From Sipunculus nudus (taxonomy: Eukaryota > Annelida > Sipuncula > Golfingiida > Sipunculidae): DNA of 64,000 nucleotides. The stretch spans positions 1,433,501-1,497,500 of the forward strand of contig CM049319.1 in the NCBI GenBank assembly GCA_026874595.1, read 5' to 3'. The translations under genes were made by a program, and so were the position numbers. The notes below the pieces were generated by a model. That model did no database searches, was not told the DNA's origin, and worked only from the letters and a program-made list of their open reading frames with translations. Of this stretch, positions 58,473 through 64,000 are shown in pieces. Position 1 is the first letter of the stretch, and the number at the start of each line of letters is the position of its first letter.

Positions 58473-61352
58473 TGTAGCAGAGTTTAAATTAAGACATGTC
58501 AACTATTTAAACTTTCATCTCTTAATAATTTTGTTGCTGTTTTATTCAACATAATGCTTTAATATGATTACTTAGACTGTGCAGTCCAATGTGCACATGA
58601 TACATGTAGTGTCCTTGAAGTATACAATGACAGCAGGCCTCCAGCAGTCTGGACAAACGCTTTACAGGGAAAGCTACATATGGTCATGTTGCTGGTTACT
58701 GTGGAAATCCAGGACTGACCTATATCACCTAATGTTTATGTATGAGCATGCATTGTGAAACCATAAATGTATTTTATTATTTCATTTGGGTACATGTTCA
58801 GAGAACAGACATGTTTTTAGTTTATTTCAAAAGTTCTATTCATAAATGTATTTGGTAGTATTTTTAATATTTAATACACAAGTAGGACTACTTTGCGTCT
58901 TGACCCAGATGTCTGGGTACATAACCCCCTGCTCAGGATGGGGCCCTCGCTTTGGCCCACTGTCTGAAGAAAGCTGAAAACAACTGAATATAAGGTAAAG
59001 AATTTATACTTAATAAGCTACTCTCTTAAGTCCTAAGAGTTTTTTTATTTATTAATTTTGTCATATAAGTAATTTAAGTTTTTCCATCTTGTCATTACTT
59101 AAGTACTTAGATATCAATTAAAGAAAAACTGCAGTTTAAAAGGTTAACTTTATACCAAGGTACAGATTGGCTTTAATTCCAGTCAGAATATTTGTATGAT
59201 TGATATATATGTCTCAAGACACTCATTTGATGCAACACAGCTTGATCAGTTATGTTAATTGTTAGAATGTCAATACATTGTAATTCTTTAAATCTGTTTA
59301 CGTTATTTTTGAGAAATAGCAGTGGAATGTGGCAGGTTGTCCCTTTCAGGGATGAGTATTAGAATTGTTACATAATGTTGTTTTATATTTATTCCTGTAA
59401 GCACTGATGAGTGTAATGTATAATCAGACAGGAAATGTCTAGTATCTGCATGTTAAATGTATCCTGTAGACACAGAAGTCCAACTTGTGTTCCTTTCCCC
59501 AATTTTGCTAGACTATTGTTACATAATATAATTCAGGGTGAGATAGAAAGAGTTAGTTCATTTAATGTTCTCTTCAGATCAAAACATGAAGAGAATACGT
59601 GCAGACAGTGTAACATGTGCAATATTTATATCTGGTGAGTTATTATTATTAATTGGCTGAAATGTTTGCATGAAAATAATTGTCTAAATGTTCATTTAAA
59701 TAAGTGACAGGTGTGCCCATTTCTGAGTATGTGGAATTAAATCTGTTTAGGATATACATATGGGACTGTCTAGGCATGAGTTTTGTTTACCCTCTAAGAT
59801 ATGGCATATGTTGTCTCTGACATCCCCCCCCCCCCCCCCTTCTCTCTCTCTGCGAGAGAGCTGGGGACAGTCCCTGACCTCTTAATGTCTAAGGTCAATA
59901 GCTGTCTGGCTGTAACATCAGGTTCCACAGACCAGGACAGGGGACCCTTGTCGCTCATGTTGTACACAAACTGTGCCATTTAATTGTTCCCGAAGGCAAG
60001 CAGCTGCAACTTACAGTCATGTATATCAGTTTGGGGTTACGTTGTTTTCTGTAAAATGTCACCACAATAGCTACAACAGGTGATACTGGTACTTGTGGCC
60101 TTGACCACTCAACAATGACTAAGTGTACTGTACCAGTGCTAATTAGTTAATTTACTTTGTCAATTTATGAGTATTATTAATTAATTATGCATAGAATTTC
60201 TTGAATCATTTATTATTTTATTCATTGATGGTAAAATCAATAATTGAGGATTGAATGTAATGTTTTACTAGTTTTGTGTATTGTCATTTTATTGGATTTT
60301 CTCTTTGGATAAAGAGGTTATTGTGCAAGTCCAAAGGAATAAAGATGCAGCATTGTATTGTTGGCATGTAGTAAAATGTTTGGGCGGAGCATGATGTTTT
60401 AGGACTCTTAGTGTAGTTACTTTTGTTGTTTACCCGACTTGTGTGTGTATAAATTATTTCAATTATTTTATTGCATTGCATTTGTCTGCTTATACACTTC
60501 AAGTCATAGGGTACATTTATGTATGTGTGTTATGCTGATACATGTTACTAATAGAAACCTGGGTAATTGTTTTCGTACAATTTTATGATAAGATAATTGG
60601 TTTCTAGTGACTGAAAGTATCATAGGCATTTATGTATATGTTATTTGTATTGGATATGCCAAGTTCTTAGAGGGTTTATCATTACAATGTTTTATTATAT
60701 TGATATGCCTTCCGAGATATATCATATCATTTTATGTATTTCTCAGCGATTTTTACAATCTATCTGTCAGATTAAAGATTGTTTGTTTTTATAGGTCAAA
60801 CATACAATAGACAACAGGACGACTTTCAAGATTAACTGTTGTACAGAACAAACCATACTATTTGTTGTAAGTTAATGGGGTTTTATTCCATACAATCAAC
60901 TTTACATTGTTTATTATGGTAATTTATGTAAATTGTGATCAATCATAGAGATATATTCATTTTCAATATAATTCTTTGAAATTACGATTGTTTTCAAGTT
61001 TAAATAATAATTGTTTAGGTATCCTTAGTATCAGAGCCAGAAATTAAGGATGGGTTATTTGTAAACACTTTACATGTTTCAAAAGAAAATTCACATTATG
61101 GCTTTGTCAAATTTATCAGGTTTTCAGTACCTAAACTGCATTGAATGATAACTGGATGAGTAAGAAAATTGCTATATATATTCAACAATAATTATTTTTA
61201 TCTTGACCCTTTGTTACATTCATATCTTATATTTCTTTTATATTTTTGTATTTTAGCTGGTTCGCCAGCCACTCCATTTAGGAACCGTAAGAATAAACAG
61301 ATTAAATCAACTTGTCTTGTCTACTGGTCTTCGTCCCCAACCCACGGTTACA
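58473..61352 (+). repeat. Element 2 3' LTR (2880 bp)
   Basis: Copy of the 5' LTR. The eight extra bases are one T near 58862 and seven more C in the tract at 59824-59839. Substitutions lie near 58938 and 60624. Confidence 0.95.
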
Positions 61353-61356
61353 CTTG
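61353..61356. other. Target site duplication CTTG (right)
   Basis: Second copy of the 4-bp duplication; typical length for Ty3/Gypsy integration. Confidence 0.85.
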
Positions 61357-61871
61357 ATACAGAGGAACTTGATTGAAGTGAAGGAAGCCAGGAAAAAGTT
61401 GCAACCACTCCTGCCATCTGTTGGGAGATTCATACACTAAATTATTTAGCGTAAAATTTATATCTTATCCTCTCAATGTTTTACATGAGATGAGATAAGA
61501 TACAAGTCAGATAAGTATGGAAATTTCACTCTGCAAGTTCATGTACGTAAAGCGTATCTCAAACTGCAAAATGCTTCATGCTCCTACCAACCGTTTCCTA
61601 CATGCCATATAGAGACCTAATTAATATGACTTAGTAAGAAGCAGAGCATTCTGTGTAGAAGAAATGTATGTTCCTCGAGGTTTTATGAAATAATTATCAG
61701 CTTATGATTGTCAGAATAAACTGTGTGGTAAACTGTAATCTTGGCGACAGCTTCAGGAATAGAGCGAGAGACATTGAGGCGGATCTAGAAATTTGGACGG
61801 GAGAGTCAAAATGAGTAAAATGCCCGACACGCGAGTGAGTGTATGGACGGAGAGTTTATGGAGGGCTGGGG

Positions 61872-62009
61872 ATACGGGAGGGGAGGAAGAAGTCCATCTC
61901 ATAGAATTGTTTAAAGGGCGGACCTAATTTGAATAAATCTATACGGGAGGGGAGGAAGAAGTCCATCTCATAGAATTGTTTAAAGGGCGGACCTAATTTG
62001 AATAAATCT
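61872..62009. repeat. 69-bp tandem duplication
   Basis: ATACGGGAGGGGAGGAAGAA starts both units (61872 and 61941). The units are essentially identical. Confidence 0.93.
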
Positions 62010-62026
62010 ATGATACTTAAACAATA

Positions 62027-62576
62027 TTAAAGGAACTGATACTAATTTACCTTATAAAATTTACGAAATTCTTATCTGATTTCTCGTATACAATTAAATC
62101 TTGATTAAATGAAGATATATTTCAGAAAAAAATATCTCTAGCTTCAACAATTATCTTGTTAGGTGAGTAAATATATATCCTGATTTTTTACAAAGTACAT
62201 TATGTTTGAGCCAATAACTTCAACAATTTACTTAATATTGAGCTAATTTCTGGGATGTACATAAAACACTTATACAGAAATTTTTATATCAAATATGAAT
62301 ACATTAACATCAGTGGTTTCAAAGTTGGTAGTTATGAAGTGAAACAATATGTTTTTACTTGATAACAAAGCTTTTTCCTTAACTTCTCGAGGGAACCAAG
62401 TCGCAGTGGCCCTTGCAGTTTTCGAGTTTAATAGAAGAACTGGGGGACATCTAACTGTATGTTAATTTTGGAGTCGTAGGTCCAATGGTTTAAAATTGTG
62501 CCTTGTTAACGGACGGCCGGACGACGGACAAAAGATCATCACTATAGCTCAGACGACTTATAGTCAGCTGAGCTAA
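62027..62576 (+). mobile_element. Hairpin-ended interspersed repeat, copy D (3' part)
   Basis: Homologous to the right half of copies A and B, including TTAAATCTTGATTAAAT and the ACGGACGG tract. It ends with the same 31-nt hairpin (62545-62575). The left half is missing. Confidence 0.65.
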
Positions 62577-64000
62577 AAAAACGAGGATCTTTTCGATTTG
62601 TGCCAATCAAACAGGTGTCTTTATGATACCAAATCTGAGCATTACAAAAACAGACATAAAACACCGCAGTTTTGAAAAAAAATTACACAAATTCATGAAA
62701 GTACTTGTAAATATACCTTTGCATTTTTGTGATCATATGACTGATAATATATCACAAGAAATGGACCTACTCTTCAACGGAAAACCGAATATGCTTTTTG
62801 TAAAGGTACATGTTGTATAAGTGTATGTGGGCTGTGTATCAAGAAACAAAATGCCACAACATGTTCCATTATGTATGGCAAGCTTAAGAAAACGCCGAAT
62901 AACAAACGTGACAAAACGTAACATATGAACTTTTGAACTTTTCCTATAGTTTATTTTAATTTACTTGGGGGTTACTCTTCAAGGGAGTCTATGAAACTGA
63001 GAGTATTTTTGTTTTACAAATAATATATACGGTAATAGTGCATTAGGGACATGGTTGCATCTGCCACCACAAGGGGGCGTGCTTGTCGATGAAGGGTCTG
63101 GTGGGATGTGTGTGGTTAGGCGGTATATGTTTTTAGACATGTTTAAAATTAATAATTCACCAATCATCATAAACGTGGATTTAAGACGTTCTGTTCCTTC
63201 GGTAATTAAATAGAGCATTGCACTATGAACCAATCTGTACACTCTACGTGTACTATATTTGCTTGTATATCAGGCAGGGAATTTGAAATAGTTAGGCGGC
63301 ATGCTGGCTACATCCCTTTGAATAAAAGTCAGCCCAAAAGTCTTTTAAATTTAATGTTAGATCCCTGAAGTATATATCATTTTAAACCTGGTGTACTGTG
63401 CTGTTTGATGGTATATGTTTTTCTGGCATTCATGAATATTCATTTTAATATATAAGGTTAAATATTTACATGAAACATATTTACATATTAACTTCATAAA
63501 ACATATACCATTAGAAAGAGCTCTGTACCCGGTTTAAATTATTTATACTTGACGGGGTCTTATAGGCATTTAATACAGCTTTTGGACTGAATTTAAAATT
63601 AGGGGTTTTGCTACCGTAAGATTCAGCCTGGAGTTTACCTGAAAATATCCCTTAGGATATGAATATACAATAAAAATGATATAATTACAGGTAGGACTCA
63701 AGGGAAGAAGGAATTATTGTTTGCTCAATATATATATAGAAGATCTATATTTCATTTATTATCATGATTGGCTTCCCAAGATAAGCCCTCCTTATTGTTT
63801 TGCATTCTAATAGCTTGAATTGTTAAAAAAAATATTTTAATGTCTGTCCGCTATATTATTGTTCGTTCGTGTATCACCAGTATTTATATATCCAGGATGA
63901 ATGGAATGGCTCATATGTCAGCAGTGGTGGTCCAAATATTACAGATAAAAATGTGTTTTAATTCAGTGATAACAGAAAGTCCCAAATAAGTACAGTATTT
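62577..64000. other. Terminal stretch without recognised gene
   Basis: AT-rich. An open frame at 62623-62820 ending near an AAG|GTACAT donor-like site is the only coding hint. Nothing else recognised. Confidence 0.4.

Larger units (their letters stand above)
49272..61352 (+). mobile_element. Element 2: young Ty3/Gypsy LTR retrotransposon (12.1 kb)
   Basis: Complete structure: 2.87-kb LTRs starting TGTAGCAG and ending GGTTACA (TG...CA), a 4-bp CTTG target duplication (49268-49271 and 61353-61356), primer site, gag, pol (protease, RT, RNase H, integrase) and polypurine tract. LTR copies differ by two substitutions and by homopolymer length (one T, seven C), so the insertion is very recent and may be polymorphic. 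Two in-frame TAG codons (53460-53462 in gag, 55391-55393 in RT) are the only coding defects seen. No env-like frame lies between pol and the 3' LTR. Confidence 0.95.

Overview
The window is AT-rich eukaryotic DNA, with spliceosomal introns, homogeneous minisatellites, tRNA-derived SINEs, Ty3/Gypsy-type LTR retrotransposons and many microsatellites. The mixture suits a marine invertebrate, most likely a mollusc or other lophotrochozoan. That is inference: no marker gene fixes the species. There is no sign of prokaryotic or organellar DNA.

Positions 1-17602 (minus strand) hold the 5' part of one host gene. It encodes a secreted or membrane-anchored leucine-rich-repeat (LRR) protein. The signal-peptide exon (17443-17602) and an LRRNT cysteine-cap exon (12688-12844) are followed by nine exons of 63-84 nt. 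Each of the nine encodes one LRR, and all are joined in the same phase. The gene leaves the window on the left. This exon design is known from LGR-type hormone receptors and Slit-like proteins; no transmembrane part is visible. Its introns carry a 52-bp minisatellite, two copies (A, B) of a non-coding interspersed repeat with a terminal hairpin, and older repeats.

Positions 17603-43004 are mostly non-coding. They hold a 387-bp tandem duplication, a cluster of a 13-nt motif, SINEs at 22.7 and 34.4-34.9 kb, a third copy (C, reversed) of the hairpin repeat at 26.7-28.4 kb, several dinucleotide arrays, a 99-bp triplicate, and a few candidate plus-strand exons recognised only from splice signals and open frames.

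Positions 43005-48650 (minus) are a Ty3/Gypsy-like retrotransposon (element 1) with short 130-133 bp LTRs. It is broken by two nonsense codons and three frameshifts. A 617-bp island (48651-49267) contains a likely 3'-terminal host exon on the minus strand. Positions 49272-61352 (plus) are a second, very young Ty3/Gypsy element (element 2). Its 2.87-kb LTRs differ by only two substitutions plus homopolymer length, and a 4-bp CTTG target duplication flanks it. It has a tRNA-Leu-like primer site, gag, a canonical -1 frameshift signal, pol and a polypurine tract, but two in-frame UAG codons interrupt gag and pol. From 61353 to the end there is a 69-bp duplication, a partial fourth copy (D) of the hairpin repeat and otherwise featureless sequence.

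I see no novel multi-gene system. The strongest points are the frameshift signal and UAG codons of the young retrotransposon, the hairpin-ended repeat family with a readable empty site, and the minisatellite that places acceptor-like sites beside a real splice acceptor.
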